A stretch of DNA of 64,000 nucleotides from Pseudomonas brassicacearum (GCF_009601685.2 NZ_CP045701.2:4340001-4404000), one strand, 5' to 3'; positions 26,978-36,321 are shown, counted from the first letter of the stretch. Translations and numbers: made by a program. The notes: a model not told the origin generated them from the sequence alone.

Positions 26978-28278
26978 GCCGCGCACATTACCTCAAGCAT
27001 TTGGCACTGAGCATGGGCACGCGCCTGGCGATGATCGGCCTGCGCCTGCTGCGCAATGTGCTGCTGGCACGGATTCTCGGGCCCAGCGAACGTGGGCTGT
27101 TCGCCTTGCTCAGCACCCTGCCGGACCTGATCAGCGCCGCCACCAGCGGTGGCTTGAATAGCGCCGTGGGTTATCAGGCGGCGCAGCAGCGTTCGATGGG
27201 GCTGTTACTCAGCCAGGTGCTGGTCTTCGGCTGCCTGTTGGCCGGTTTGCTGACCTTATTGGTGGTGGCACTGGTGCGCGAGTTCGGCGGCGAACTGGAC
27301 ATCACCACGCAATTGGGGTTGCTCGCCTGGCTGCTGTTGCTGGCGGTGCCGTTGACCGTGCTCAAGAGCGGTCTGCTGACGCTGCACAATGCTTGCGGCG
27401 GCGTCGGTGCCTTCAACGCCTTGCGCCTGATGGAGTCCCTGGCGCCCCTGCTGCTGTTCGTTGCGCTGTTCTGGATGTGGAAAGACACGGCGCTGGAAGC
27501 GGCACTGATCAGTTGGCTGGCGGGCCTGAGCCTGGTGGTGCTGGCCGGTTGGGTGTGGTTGCGCCGCGATCATGTGGTCACCCTGCGCTGGGATCGCACC
27601 GGTCAGAACGAACTGTTGCGCTACGGCGCCCGCAGCCACCCGGACCTGCTGTTCCAGCAAGTACTGCTGCGCTCGGACTTCCTGTTCATCGGCGCCCTGC
27701 TGGGCAGCACGGCCCTGGGTCACTACGCCATGGCCAGCGCCGCCGCCGAACTGCTGCTGATCGTGCCCGAAGCCGTCACCACGCCGCTGATGAAACGCTT
27801 GTTGCAACAGGACAGCGACATGCGGCGCCTGACGCCCCTGGCCCTGCGCCTGACCGCCACGGTGATGCTCGGTGCCTGCCTGAGCATGGCGCTGATCGGC
27901 CAATGGCTGATCGTCACCTTGTTTGGCGCCGCCTACCAGCCGGCTTATCCGGCCTTGCTGGCGCTGCTGCCGGGGCTGTTCGGGCTGTGCTACGCGAGCA
28001 TCCTGCGCCTGGATCTGCTGGGCAAGAACCGCCCTGGTACGGTTTCTCTGATGATGGGCGGCGGCGCACTGCTGAACCTGGCACTGAACCTGTTCCTGAT
28101 TCCCCGCTACGGCATCGTCGGGGCCGCCGCCGCGTCGTCAATCGCCTACCTGGGCGTGACCGTGGCCCTGCTGGCCATGTACTGCCGCCTCAGTGGCGTG
28201 GCGCTGTGGCAGACATTGATCATCCTGCCCAGCGACCTGCTGCCGATGCGCAAAATGCTGCTTGGGAAATCGGCATGA
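26974..28278 (+). CDS. Wzx-type oligosaccharide flippase
   Basis: A 434-residue polysaccharide-biosynthesis/MATE-fold flippase with about twelve hydrophobic segments. The N terminus has RNVLLARILGPSERGLFALL, common in Wzx proteins. It should flip the undecaprenyl-linked repeat unit across the inner membrane to the Wzy-like protein encoded at 22505. It overlaps both neighbours by ATGA. Confidence 0.88.
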   Translation: MSRAHYLKHLALSMGTRLAMIGLRLLRNVLLARILGPSERGLFALLSTLPDLISAATSGGLNSAVGYQAAQQRSMGLLLSQVLVFGCLLAGLLTLLVVALVREFGGELDITTQLGLLAWLLLLAVPLTVLKSGLLTLHNACGGVGAFNALRLMESLAPLLLFVALFWMWKDTALEAALISWLAGLSLVVLAGWVWLRRDHVVTLRWDRTGQNELLRYGARSHPDLLFQQVLLRSDFLFIGALLGSTALGHYAMASAAAELLLIVPEAVTTPLMKRLLQQDSDMRRLTPLALRLTATVMLGACLSMALIGQWLIVTLFGAAYQPAYPALLALLPGLFGLCYASILRLDLLGKNRPGTVSLMMGGGALLNLALNLFLIPRYGIVGAAAASSIAYLGVTVALLAMYCRLSGVALWQTLIILPSDLLPMRKMLLGKSA

Positions 28279-30341
28279 GTGCGGTTGCCAACCAAACCGC
28301 CATCGCGAGCAAGCTCGCTCCCACAGGGCTTTTGGATTGTCCTGTGGGAGCGAGCTTGCTCGCGATGGGGCCGGTGCGGCGTTGGTGGAAATCGGGCGCT
28401 GGCCTGTGTCTTTGGAGCCTGGCCTTTTTTGCCCAGGGCGCGGCGATGCAATGGACCGGCATCCGCGACGCCAGCCTGTACCTGCAGACCGACCGCCCGG
28501 ATGACGTGACCGTGCGCTGGGTGCCGGCCTGGCAGGCCGACGCCAATGCAGAGCACCTGTACCTGCTCGACGGCCAGGGGCGACTGGTGGGTAAGCGCTT
28601 GATCAAGGCCACCCAGGAACGTGGCGAGCAGCAGTGGCCTTTGCTGCCAGGGGCCGCCAGCTATCGACTGGAAATTCCCGGCTACAGTTTCCGCCGCTAC
28701 AGCGTCGAGCACGATGCCCGTACCCGGGCAATGTTCGCCCCGGCCAAGGTGCATTTCAGCGCTGAAACCCATGACGGCGATGAGTTGTATTTCAAGGTCG
28801 CCCCCGGTGAACAAGCCGTGCTGGCGGGCAAGTTCCACGGCGGTGTGCGCAGCCTGCAAGCCCGGCGCGTCGCCGATGGCAAACAGGTGCAGTTGAACCT
28901 CAAGCCGTACCCGGCCTATTGGCAGTTCGATCAGGTCGCCCTGCCTGTTGCCAACGTCGAGCAAACCTGGCGCTTGCAGTTGCAGGGCAACGGCAAGGCG
29001 GCGTTCTGGCTCGATGGCACGGCGAACCTGTTCGCCCAGGCCCCTGAGCACCTGCAACCGCTGCGCCAGGATCCGGGGCACGCGCACCTGAAACTCTATG
29101 GCGACGCCTTGGGACCAACCCCGAGACTGGGCATGTCCCTGCCCTACGTCATGCCCCCACCCTCGGCCTATCCGGTCATCGATGCCCTCAAGCCCCAGGC
29201 CGCCACTTATTACAGTTTTGTCGACGTCACCGCTGCCAAGGTGGACCATGAAGATGGATTCCGGCGCCTGTACCAGGACCGCTTCGGCATCACCCGGGAC
29301 ATCACCCTGCTGGCCGGTAGCGCACGCAAAGCCGACTTGCGAGCCGACCGCATCAGCAACAGCGGCTTGCAGGCCTGGCTCACGTCGACCCGCGCCTTGG
29401 GCGGCAAAGGCATTCATTACCTCAGTTTCGCCGATGAGCCGAACCTCAACTACCCGGATTTCGCCAGCTTCCAGCAGGTGTTCGAGAGTATGGCCGGCCA
29501 AGTCCGTGCCAACCCCGACAACGCCCGCGCCGGGGTGCGCATTGCCATACCGGCCAGCTCCCGGTTCACCAATGGTCCCTTGGCGGAAAACGCCGCGGAC
29601 AAGCGCGGCATCGACTGGGCGCGACGCTTGCTGGCCGAATCCAGTGACCAGATCGACGCCCTGGCCTGGCATGAATGGATGGTCCGCGACCTGCTGACGA
29701 CCCGGGTCTATCGCAACAGCGTGCGCCGCGCCGCCAGCCTGGTGGGCCTGGACAGCAACGGTCGGCCACGCAAGGCCTTGCTGCTGGACCAGACCAACAT
29801 GTCCAGCGGTTCGAGCCTGAGCCCCTACGACCAGGAAACCCATTACGCGGCCCTGTGGTGGACGTCCGTTGTGATCAACGCCTCGGCGGACGGCCTGCTG
29901 GACATGCTCAACTGGTTCCAGTCCGCCGACGAACCGGAGTACCCAAAAGGCATGGTTCGAGTGCTGGACAACCAACGTTTCGAACTCAAGCCAGTGGGCC
30001 TGGCCCAGCAGTTCATCCAACGACATTGGCTCGACCAAGTGCTGCGCCTGGATAACGACGCCTTCGAAGTCGACGTGCTGGCCATGGCCACCCACGCAAG
30101 GCGCAGCCTGTTGGGCGTGAACAAAAGCACGCGCCCGCAACAGGTCAGCCTGGACGGCGCGCCCTGCCCCCAGGCCAAAGCCGAGCTGGTGTATTTCGGC
30201 CCCGACAACCATAGCCGCAGCGCCCCGTTCAACTGCGAGGCCGGGCAGATCCGCTTTCTCCTGCCAGGGGAAACCCTGTTTGCCCTGAGCTGGACCGCAC
30301 CCTCTTCCCCCCAACCCGCCACCCGTCAGGAGGCACCATGA
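28275..30341 (+). CDS. Glycosidase-like exopolysaccharide protein with an in-frame REP doublet
   Basis: A 688-residue protein, probably exported: hydrophobic LCLWSLAFFAQGAAM at about 46-60 acts as signal or anchor. The rest suggests a beta-rich N-terminal region and a TIM-barrel glycoside-hydrolase-like domain with carboxylates in SFADEPNLNYPDF, ALAWHEWM and LLLDQTNMSS. The role would be polymer trimming, like PslG in the Psl system; that is inference. ATG 28275 overlaps the flippase stop (ATGA). Residues 9-31 are encoded by two inverted REP sequences, so the original N terminus has been altered; a second ATG at 28365, just after the REPs, could also be used. Confidence 0.75.
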   Translation: MSAVANQTAIASKLAPTGLLDCPVGASLLAMGPVRRWWKSGAGLCLWSLAFFAQGAAMQWTGIRDASLYLQTDRPDDVTVRWVPAWQADANAEHLYLLDGQGRLVGKRLIKATQERGEQQWPLLPGAASYRLEIPGYSFRRYSVEHDARTRAMFAPAKVHFSAETHDGDELYFKVAPGEQAVLAGKFHGGVRSLQARRVADGKQVQLNLKPYPAYWQFDQVALPVANVEQTWRLQLQGNGKAAFWLDGTANLFAQAPEHLQPLRQDPGHAHLKLYGDALGPTPRLGMSLPYVMPPPSAYPVIDALKPQAATYYSFVDVTAAKVDHEDGFRRLYQDRFGITRDITLLAGSARKADLRADRISNSGLQAWLTSTRALGGKGIHYLSFADEPNLNYPDFASFQQVFESMAGQVRANPDNARAGVRIAIPASSRFTNGPLAENAADKRGIDWARRLLAESSDQIDALAWHEWMVRDLLTTRVYRNSVRRAASLVGLDSNGRPRKALLLDQTNMSSGSSLSPYDQETHYAALWWTSVVINASADGLLDMLNWFQSADEPEYPKGMVRVLDNQRFELKPVGLAQQFIQRHWLDQVLRLDNDAFEVDVLAMATHARRSLLGVNKSTRPQQVSLDGAPCPQAKAELVYFGPDNHSRSAPFNCEAGQIRFLLPGETLFALSWTAPSSPQPATRQEAP
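28300..28367. repeat. REP doublet inside a coding region
   Basis: Two inverted copies of CCATCGCGAGCAAGCTCGCT (28300-28327 and 28341-28367) are separated by 13 bases. The insertion keeps the reading frame of the glycosidase-like gene open. Confidence 0.88.
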
Positions 30342-31027
30342 ACGCTCTGCAGAAATTGCGTGATCGCATCCAGAAAAAAGGCCTGCGCGCCGTCCTCAAA
30401 CAGCTGTTGCGACGCTACGTGTTTTTCCACTCCCGGCTGGTGTGGCTGGAGCACGACGTGATGGCCCCGCTCCCCCCGCATAACCTCAAACCCTACCCAC
30501 CGACGCGCTCGGAGTTCATCACGGTCAACAATGCCGACGCTTTTGCCCGGTATTTCGGCGACCGCGTCGAAACCATGCGCGAGCTGGCAGCCGAAGGCTA
30601 TACAGGCTTGATGTACCTGGATGATCGGGGCGACACCGTGGGGTTCGCCTGGGCCAGTACGCGAGACTATTTCGACCGTCACTTCTATCGCTGCAACTTC
30701 CCGATCAACCCCGGCGAGTACTTTCAGTTCGGCGGCGAAATGACCCGCGCCTACTGGGGGTCCAGGATGTCGGCGGACTTGCAACAAGAGTTGTGGAAAA
30801 TCATGGCAGGAAAGGGCAGCAAAAAAATGGTCGATGTCTGCGACATACAGAACACCCCCGCGATCAAGATGCACCTGCGCATGGATTTTCAGGAACGCGG
30901 CAAGATCACCCACGTGTACTGCCTGTTCGGTCGCTGGCGGTTTTTCCGCGACACGTTTTACAACGGCTCGGTACTGGACGCCTTTCGTAAACCGGCCCGT
31001 CCGGTTGCATCGACTGCAGCAGCCTGA
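30338..31027 (+). CDS. GNAT-like acetyltransferase of the polysaccharide operon
   Basis: A 229-residue protein with weak resemblance to GNAT-fold acyltransferases (a VETMRELAAEGYTGLMYLDDRG strand-helix region, then GFAWASTRDYFDRHFY). There is no membrane segment or signal. It overlaps the preceding gene by ATGA and the following one by a single base, so it belongs to the operon. It may acetylate a sugar or sugar nucleotide. The fold assignment is tentative. Confidence 0.6.
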   Translation: MNALQKLRDRIQKKGLRAVLKQLLRRYVFFHSRLVWLEHDVMAPLPPHNLKPYPPTRSEFITVNNADAFARYFGDRVETMRELAAEGYTGLMYLDDRGDTVGFAWASTRDYFDRHFYRCNFPINPGEYFQFGGEMTRAYWGSRMSADLQQELWKIMAGKGSKKMVDVCDIQNTPAIKMHLRMDFQERGKITHVYCLFGRWRFFRDTFYNGSVLDAFRKPARPVASTAAA

Positions 31028-32208
31028 TGTCCATGGCGATCCGGTTCCAATGGAGTCGCTCCCTGAGGGCCGAGGACTTTCCCATAACAGCGTATGAACA
31101 GCTGCGCGCCCAGGTGCCCGACGCTACGCCCTTCAACACCCTGGCCTGGCTGCAAGCGGCGGAATTCGCCCTGCTGCCGGACCAGCAGTTGCATGTGTTG
31201 CTGGGCTGGCAAGACCAGAAGCTATGCCTGTGCCTGCCCCTGGTATCGGGGCGTGAGCGTATCGGTGGGCTGCGGTTCCGGGTGTTGCATCACTTGGGTT
31301 ATCCATTGGCCGACCGCATCGCCTTGCTCGCGCGCCTGGACGCCGAGGGCATGGGGCTGGCGCTGATGCAGATCCGCCAGCACTTGCCCCACGCGTTGCT
31401 GCAATTGAATGAGGTGGTCGAGCCGGTCGGTGAAGAAAGCGTCCTCAGTGCCTGGATGGCGCTGAGCTCCACCGGGGAGCGCCGCCTGAGTTGCCGGGTG
31501 CCGGTGCATTTGATCAGCGACAACGACCATCAGGAAATCTCTGGCGACCCACGCTACAAGTTGCGTCGGGCACGCAAGCGGATCGCTGCCTGCGGTGCCG
31601 AGATCCGTCGGGTGAAACCGGACGCCATCAGCATGGGGCAACTGTTGCGGACCCTCGCCGATGTCGAGGCGGCCAGTTGGAAAGGCGAGGAAGGCGTCGG
31701 CATCTTCGCCGACCCCAGGCGCCGGCAATGGATGAACCACGCCTTCACCGCCCTCGCCGCCCAAGGCCTGGTACGGGTGGTGACGCTGGAGCTGAACGGC
31801 GAATGCATCAGCTATCGCCTTGGCCTGCTGGACCAGGGGCGGCTGTACGACTACAACCTGGCGTTCTTGCCGCAGCATGCCGATCTGGGCAGCGGCCGGG
31901 TCTTGCTCGAGGAGTGGATTCGCTGGGGGCTGGACGAGAACTGGCGCTGGATCGATGCATCACGGGTCAGCCTGGAGAACTCCAGCCATCAATTGCATGA
32001 ACGCATGACCGGACAATTGGAACACTGGCGCTGGAGCTTCTATTCCTGGCAGCCCGGTGGCTTGCTCCTGGGATTTGCCTTGCGGCTATGGAAAAGCTTG
32101 AAACCGTGGTTCGGCAAACGCCGGACCAAACCGACCGCGACGACGGCATCGTCTACCCCCAAACACCAGGAGAAAACAGATGCCGCGTCAAGTGATCGTC
32201 AACGCTGA
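31027..32208 (+). CDS. CelD/BcsL-like GNAT acyltransferase
   Basis: A 393-residue protein resembling the acetyltransferase_6 (CelD/BcsL, FemAB-like) group found in exopolysaccharide clusters. The core is around residues 170-320 with YKLRRARKRI, LADVEAASWKGEEGVGIF and ISYRLGLLDQGRLYDYNLAF. A hydrophobic patch near 340 (GGLLLGFALRLW) and a basic tail follow. It probably transfers an acyl group to the repeat unit. The end overlaps the start of the deacetylase gene by 29 bases. Confidence 0.75.
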   Translation: MSMAIRFQWSRSLRAEDFPITAYEQLRAQVPDATPFNTLAWLQAAEFALLPDQQLHVLLGWQDQKLCLCLPLVSGRERIGGLRFRVLHHLGYPLADRIALLARLDAEGMGLALMQIRQHLPHALLQLNEVVEPVGEESVLSAWMALSSTGERRLSCRVPVHLISDNDHQEISGDPRYKLRRARKRIAACGAEIRRVKPDAISMGQLLRTLADVEAASWKGEEGVGIFADPRRRQWMNHAFTALAAQGLVRVVTLELNGECISYRLGLLDQGRLYDYNLAFLPQHADLGSGRVLLEEWIRWGLDENWRWIDASRVSLENSSHQLHERMTGQLEHWRWSFYSWQPGGLLLGFALRLWKSLKPWFGKRRTKPTATTASSTPKHQEKTDAASSDRQR

Positions 32209-32974
32209 CGACTTTGGCCTCAACCTCAGTGAAAACGCGCTGATCCTGCGGGCCTTCGAGACCGGCGTGATCAGTTCGGCCACGGCCATGGCCAACATGC
32301 CGGGCTTCGAGCAGGCATGTGAAATGGCCCGGCAACCGCTGCTCGACGGCCACGTAGGCCTGCATTTCAACCTCAGCTACGGCCCGCCGTTGGGCCAGGC
32401 GATCATCTCGCGACCGGTTTTTTGCGACGCCCATGGCCAGTTCGACCTGAACCTGTCGCGTTATTGCCTGCGCCTGGGTGCAAAGGATCTGGCGGCGGTG
32501 GAAGATGAACTGCAGGCGCAATGGCAACACTGCCTGGACCACGGCCTGCGTCCCAGCCACCTCGATTCCCATCAACATGTGCACAACATCTGGCCCATCG
32601 GCGAGCTGGTGGCCCGCTTCGCCGCCAGGCAAGGCGTGCCCATGCGCCTGGCGCGCAACCTGGGGGCAAACTTGAACCTGCCCAAGCGCCTCTTCAAGAC
32701 CCTGCTCAACCGGCGCATGCGCAGCCTGTGCGGTGCGACAGCGGACTACGTCTGCACCCCTGCCGACCTGAACCACGCCGCGCCACCGACACATGGCTCG
32801 CTTGAGGTCATCGTGCATCCACTGGAATTGGACGAAGACTTTGGTGATGCCAGCCTGAGGCCAGGAGAGTCGTTGACCCAAGTACTACACAAGCGCCTGG
32901 CGGGCGTGCCCAAAGTCGCGTACGGCCGGACCACGCGGGTGGTGACGCTGGTTGAGTATGGGGATGTACATTGA
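32180..32974 (+). CDS. ChbG/HpnK (YdjC) family deacetylase
   Basis: A 264-residue carbohydrate deacetylase. The metal site is visible: NADDFGLN at residues 8-15 (Asp-Asp), H59 in GLHFNLS and the double His in SHLDSHQHVHN. Family members remove acetyl groups from diacetylchitobiose or hopanoid-linked N-acetylglucosamine. As the last gene of the operon it likely acts on an amino sugar of the polysaccharide precursor. The ATG at 32180 has AGGAG eleven bases upstream inside the preceding gene. Confidence 0.87.
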   Translation: MPRQVIVNADDFGLNLSENALILRAFETGVISSATAMANMPGFEQACEMARQPLLDGHVGLHFNLSYGPPLGQAIISRPVFCDAHGQFDLNLSRYCLRLGAKDLAAVEDELQAQWQHCLDHGLRPSHLDSHQHVHNIWPIGELVARFAARQGVPMRLARNLGANLNLPKRLFKTLLNRRMRSLCGATADYVCTPADLNHAAPPTHGSLEVIVHPLELDEDFGDASLRPGESLTQVLHKRLAGVPKVAYGRTTRVVTLVEYGDVH

Positions 32975-33049
32975 CAGGGACGCAGGAGGTGTCTGTGGCA
33001 AGCGACCCGTTCCCGCCACACTCCGTAAAAGCTGTGCAGAAGCGATGTA

Positions 33050-33211
33050 GAAGCTAGCTGTGTAGGAGCTGTGTAGGAGCTGTCGAGTGCAACGAGGCTG
33101 CGATCTTTCCCCTGCCCATTGAGTCGAAAGCGAAAGATCAAGATCAAGATCAAGATCAAGATCAAGATCAAGATCAAGATCAAAAGATCGCAGGCTTCGC
33201 CAGCTCCTACA
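33050..33211. repeat. Palindromic repeat with eight AGATCA hexamers in its loop
   Basis: The left part repeats GTGTAGGAGCT twice and then reads CGAGTGCAACGAGGCTGCGATC, as in the repeat near 7.6 kb; the right part returns AAAGATCGCAGG...CAGCTCCTAC. Between them are eight perfect copies of AGATCA (33135-33182). The gap 32975-33320 contains no other recognisable feature. Confidence 0.8.
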
Positions 33212-33320
33212 GGTCCCAGCGCGAGCGCGCTTCCCTGGCCACGGCCGTCCGAAATCCCTGCGTCACTTTCGGAGAATCTGCTACAAGGCATCTTCTGTTT
33301 TCGAGTGGCGAATTGCGTCG

Positions 33321-34259
33321 ATGCCTTTATCTTTATTCTCTCGCCTTCGGCGGCGCTGGCTGGCCTTCGTTGTCATGAGCGCCATGGTGGTCGGCCTGCC
33401 GGTGGGCTGTGCAGTGCTGCAGCATAAGGAACGCGAGCTGGTCTTTCGTATCGAGCCGGGGACGGCAAGCTGGTTCAGTGGGCTTCCCAGCGGCGTGCAG
33501 GAATTCGATCTCAGACCCAAGCGCTTCAAGGCCGGGGAAAACATCCACGGCTGGTGGTGGCCGGCCGAACGCAAGAATGCGCCGGCCATCCTGTACTTGC
33601 ACGGTGTGCGTTGGAACTTGACCGGCCAGTTGTTTCGTATCCAGCAACTGAGGGCGCTAGGCTATTCGGTGCTGGCGATCGATTACCGTGGTTTTGGCAA
33701 AAGCCATGGGGATCTGCCGTCGGAAGCCAGCGTCTATGAAGATGCACGCATCGCCTGGGAACGCCTCAAAGTACTGCAACCGGACCCTGCCCTGCGGCTG
33801 ATCTACGGTCATTCTCTGGGCGGTGCCGTCGCGGTGGACCTCGCTGCGCAGTTGGGCCAGGAGGCCGCGAAGAATGGCGGTGCCCAGGTCCGAGGCCTGG
33901 TCATCGAATCCACGTTCACCTCCCTGGGCGATGTCGCCACCGCGATGGCGAATACGTCCCTGCCGGTGCGCTGGTTGTTGTCGCAGAAATTCGACTCCAT
34001 CGACAAGATCGGCGAGATCAACATGCCGCTGCTGGTGGTGCACGGCGCTGCCGATCGCTACGTACCGCCGCGCTTGAGCGAGCAACTGTTCAACGCCGCC
34101 CGTGAGCCCAAGCGCCTGCTGCTGGTACCGGGGGCGACGCATAACAACAGCATGAGCCTGGCGGGCCAGAACTACCGGCAAGCGCTGGACACATTGATGA
34201 AAGACAAGCCATCGCCCATGGCCGAGCGCCCCCAGGTAAGCTCGGCCAAGGCCGGCTAA
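33321..34259 (+). CDS. Alpha/beta hydrolase, probable lipoprotein
   Basis: A 312-residue serine hydrolase of the FrsA/ABHD13-like group. A basic, hydrophobic N terminus ends in a lipobox-like GLPVGC (about residue 30), so it is probably periplasmic and lipid anchored. The triad is visible: nucleophile in GHSLGG, Asp in HGAADRYVPP, His in GATHNNS. It is monocistronic, bounded by a repeat region and a REP doublet. Substrate unknown. Confidence 0.82.
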   Translation: MPLSLFSRLRRRWLAFVVMSAMVVGLPVGCAVLQHKERELVFRIEPGTASWFSGLPSGVQEFDLRPKRFKAGENIHGWWWPAERKNAPAILYLHGVRWNLTGQLFRIQQLRALGYSVLAIDYRGFGKSHGDLPSEASVYEDARIAWERLKVLQPDPALRLIYGHSLGGAVAVDLAAQLGQEAAKNGGAQVRGLVIESTFTSLGDVATAMANTSLPVRWLLSQKFDSIDKIGEINMPLLVVHGAADRYVPPRLSEQLFNAAREPKRLLLVPGATHNNSMSLAGQNYRQALDTLMKDKPSPMAERPQVSSAKAG

Positions 34260-34306
34260 CGCACAGGTCCCCGGCTGACACCCAACACCTTCATTGACTG
34301 TCACAC

Positions 34307-34423
34307 CGCTATCGCGAGCAAGCTTGGCTCCCACAGATTTACTCCACACAGTTCTCTGGTTGCTTACAAGATCAGTGTTCACCGCCGCCCCCTGTGGGAG
34401 CCGAGCTTGCTCGCGATAGCGGT
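34307..34423. repeat. REP doublet (inverted pair)
   Basis: CTATCGCGAGCAAGCTTGGC and the inverted GAGCCGAGCTTGCTCGCGATAG arms lie about 75 bases apart, between the hydrolase and the terminator of the ABC importer operon. Confidence 0.8.
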
Positions 34424-34435
34424 GCAAACGCACCC

Positions 34436-34463
34436 AATAAAAACGGCACCTTTCGGTGCCGTT
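34436..34463 (-). terminator. Rho-independent terminator of the glp-type ABC operon
   Basis: Read on the minus strand, ACGGCACC-GAA-AGGTGCCGT forms an eight-pair stem with a tight loop, directly followed by five T residues. It lies about 20 bases after the stop of the solute-binding protein gene. Confidence 0.88.
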
Positions 34464-34482
34464 CGTTTTCACGCTTGGGGCT

Positions 34483-36225
34483 TTACTTGCGTGCCGCCTC
34501 CCACGATTTCAACAGCTCGGTGTAGCTCACCGTTTCACCCTTAGGCTTCTCGTTCGCCAGTTTCGGCTTCGGTGCGCCCGGTTGGTCGAACCAGTATTGC
34601 GCGTCGCGCTCAGGGTTCATTTTCGGAGCGCAGGTGGCTTGGGCCTTGGAGCGCTGCAGGCGAGTCATGATTGCGTCCTGGTCCTTGGCCAACCCGTCGA
34701 GGGCCTGCTGCGGGGTCTTCTCGCCGCTGGCAGCTTCGGCGATGTGGCTCCACCACAGTTGCGCCAGGCGAGGATAGTCCGGCACGTTGGTCCCGGTCGG
34801 GGTCCATTGCACGCGGGCCGGGCTGCGGTAGAACTCCACCAGGCCACCGAGTTTCGGCGCCAGGTCGGTCAGGGCCTGGGAGTTGATGTCCGACTCACGA
34901 ATCGGCGTCAGGCCGACGATGGTCTTCTTCAGCGATACGGTCTTGGACGTCACGAACTGCGCGTAAAGCCAGGCGGCGAGTTTCTGCTTCTCCGGCGTAG
35001 ACTTCATGAATGTCCAGGAACCCACGTCCTGATACCCCAGCTTCATGCCCTCTTCCCAGTACGGACCGCGCGGCGACGGTGCCATGCGCCATTTCGGCGT
35101 GCCATCGGCGTTCATCACCGGCAGGCCCGGCTTGGTCATGTCGGCGGTGAAAGCGGTGTACCAGAAAATCTGCTGGGCGATGTTGCCCTGGGACGGTACC
35201 GGGCCGGATTCGGAGAAGGTCATGCCCGCCGCTTCCGGTGGTGCGTATTTCTTCATCCAGTCCACGTATTTGGTGGTGGCGAACACCGCCGCCGGCCCGT
35301 TGGTATCGCCGCCGCGGGTCACGCTGGAGCCGACCGGATGGCAATCTTCGACACGAATGCCCCACTCGTCCACCGGCAAACCGTTGGGCAGGCCCTTGTC
35401 GCCGCCGCCGGCCATGGAGAACCAGGCGTCGGTGAAGCGCCAGCCCAGGGAGGGGTCTTTCTTGCCGTAGTCCATGTGGCCGTAGACGCGCTTGCCGTCG
35501 ATCTCCTTGACGTCTTCGGAGAAGAACTTGGCGATGTCTTCATAGGCCGACCAGTTCACCGGTACGCCCAGCTCGTAGCCGTATTTCTCCTTGAACTTGG
35601 CCTTGAGCTCGGGACGCTCGAACCAGTCGGCGCGGAACCAGTACAAGTTGGCGAATTGCTGGTCGGGCAGTTGATAGATCTTGCCGTCCGGCGCGGTGGT
35701 GAAGGAAATGCCGATGAAGTCCTTGAGGTCCAGGGTCGGCGAGGTGAAATCCTTGCCTTCGTTGGCCATCAGGTCAGTGATCGACTCGGTCTTGCCGTAG
35801 CGAAAGTGCGTACCGATCAGGTCCGAGTCGTTGACCCAGCCGTCATAGATGTTCTTGTCCGACTGCATCTGGGTCTGCAGCTTCTCCACCACGTCGCCTT
35901 CCTGGAGCAGGTCGTGGGTCAACTGGATCCCGGTGATTTCGGTAAAGGCCTTGGCCAGTACCTTGGACTCGTATTCGTGGGTGGCGATGGTTTCCGACAC
36001 CACGTTGATTTTCATGCCGCGAAACGGCTGGGCGGCCTTGATGAACCACTTGAGTTCTTCGAGCTGCTGCTCGGCTGTCAGGGTCGACGGCTTGAATTCA
36101 CTGCCGATCCATTTTTTAGCGGCGTCTTCATAGGCGTCGGCCCAGGCCGCAGCACTCAGCCCGCTGAGTGCCAGCATGGCTGCCAATGAAACGCTATGTC
36201 GCAGCTTATTGTTTTTATTGAACAT
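34483..36225 (-). CDS. glpV: ABC importer solute-binding protein, glycerol type (GlpV-like)
   Basis: A 580-residue periplasmic binding protein with an N-terminal signal peptide cleaved after AAWADA (about residue 30). It is a long extracellular solute-binding protein of the carbohydrate/polyol class. The combination of two ATPases, two permeases, a DUF2160 membrane protein and this protein matches the glpSTPQUV glycerol transporter described in Rhizobium leguminosarum. The start is ATG 36225 with AGGAGG upstream; an in-frame extension to 36321 precedes the signal peptide and is rejected. Glycerol as ligand is inferred from gene order. Confidence 0.88.
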   Translation of the reverse strand: MFNKNNKLRHSVSLAAMLALSGLSAAAWADAYEDAAKKWIGSEFKPSTLTAEQQLEELKWFIKAAQPFRGMKINVVSETIATHEYESKVLAKAFTEITGIQLTHDLLQEGDVVEKLQTQMQSDKNIYDGWVNDSDLIGTHFRYGKTESITDLMANEGKDFTSPTLDLKDFIGISFTTAPDGKIYQLPDQQFANLYWFRADWFERPELKAKFKEKYGYELGVPVNWSAYEDIAKFFSEDVKEIDGKRVYGHMDYGKKDPSLGWRFTDAWFSMAGGGDKGLPNGLPVDEWGIRVEDCHPVGSSVTRGGDTNGPAAVFATTKYVDWMKKYAPPEAAGMTFSESGPVPSQGNIAQQIFWYTAFTADMTKPGLPVMNADGTPKWRMAPSPRGPYWEEGMKLGYQDVGSWTFMKSTPEKQKLAAWLYAQFVTSKTVSLKKTIVGLTPIRESDINSQALTDLAPKLGGLVEFYRSPARVQWTPTGTNVPDYPRLAQLWWSHIAEAASGEKTPQQALDGLAKDQDAIMTRLQRSKAQATCAPKMNPERDAQYWFDQPGAPKPKLANEKPKGETVSYTELLKSWEAARK

Positions 36226-36321
36226 AGAGACCTCCTGTTTGGGTTTAAGAGCCTGATCGTCGAACCTTCGACGGTGGCCTGTACGGTTAACTCGAGTGCA
36301 CGAATTAGCCACGCAGGCCAC

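Noticed and set aside
28146..30314. A 722-codon open frame antisense to the glycosidase-like gene
   Set aside because: Antisense shadow of a GC-rich gene; composition is Gln/Gly/Val-rich without domain structure, and the sense frame is coupled to its operon.
33119..33427. Plus- and minus-strand frames over the AGATCA array
   Set aside because: They are hexamer translations (KIKIKI or LILILI) and start inside repeat DNA.
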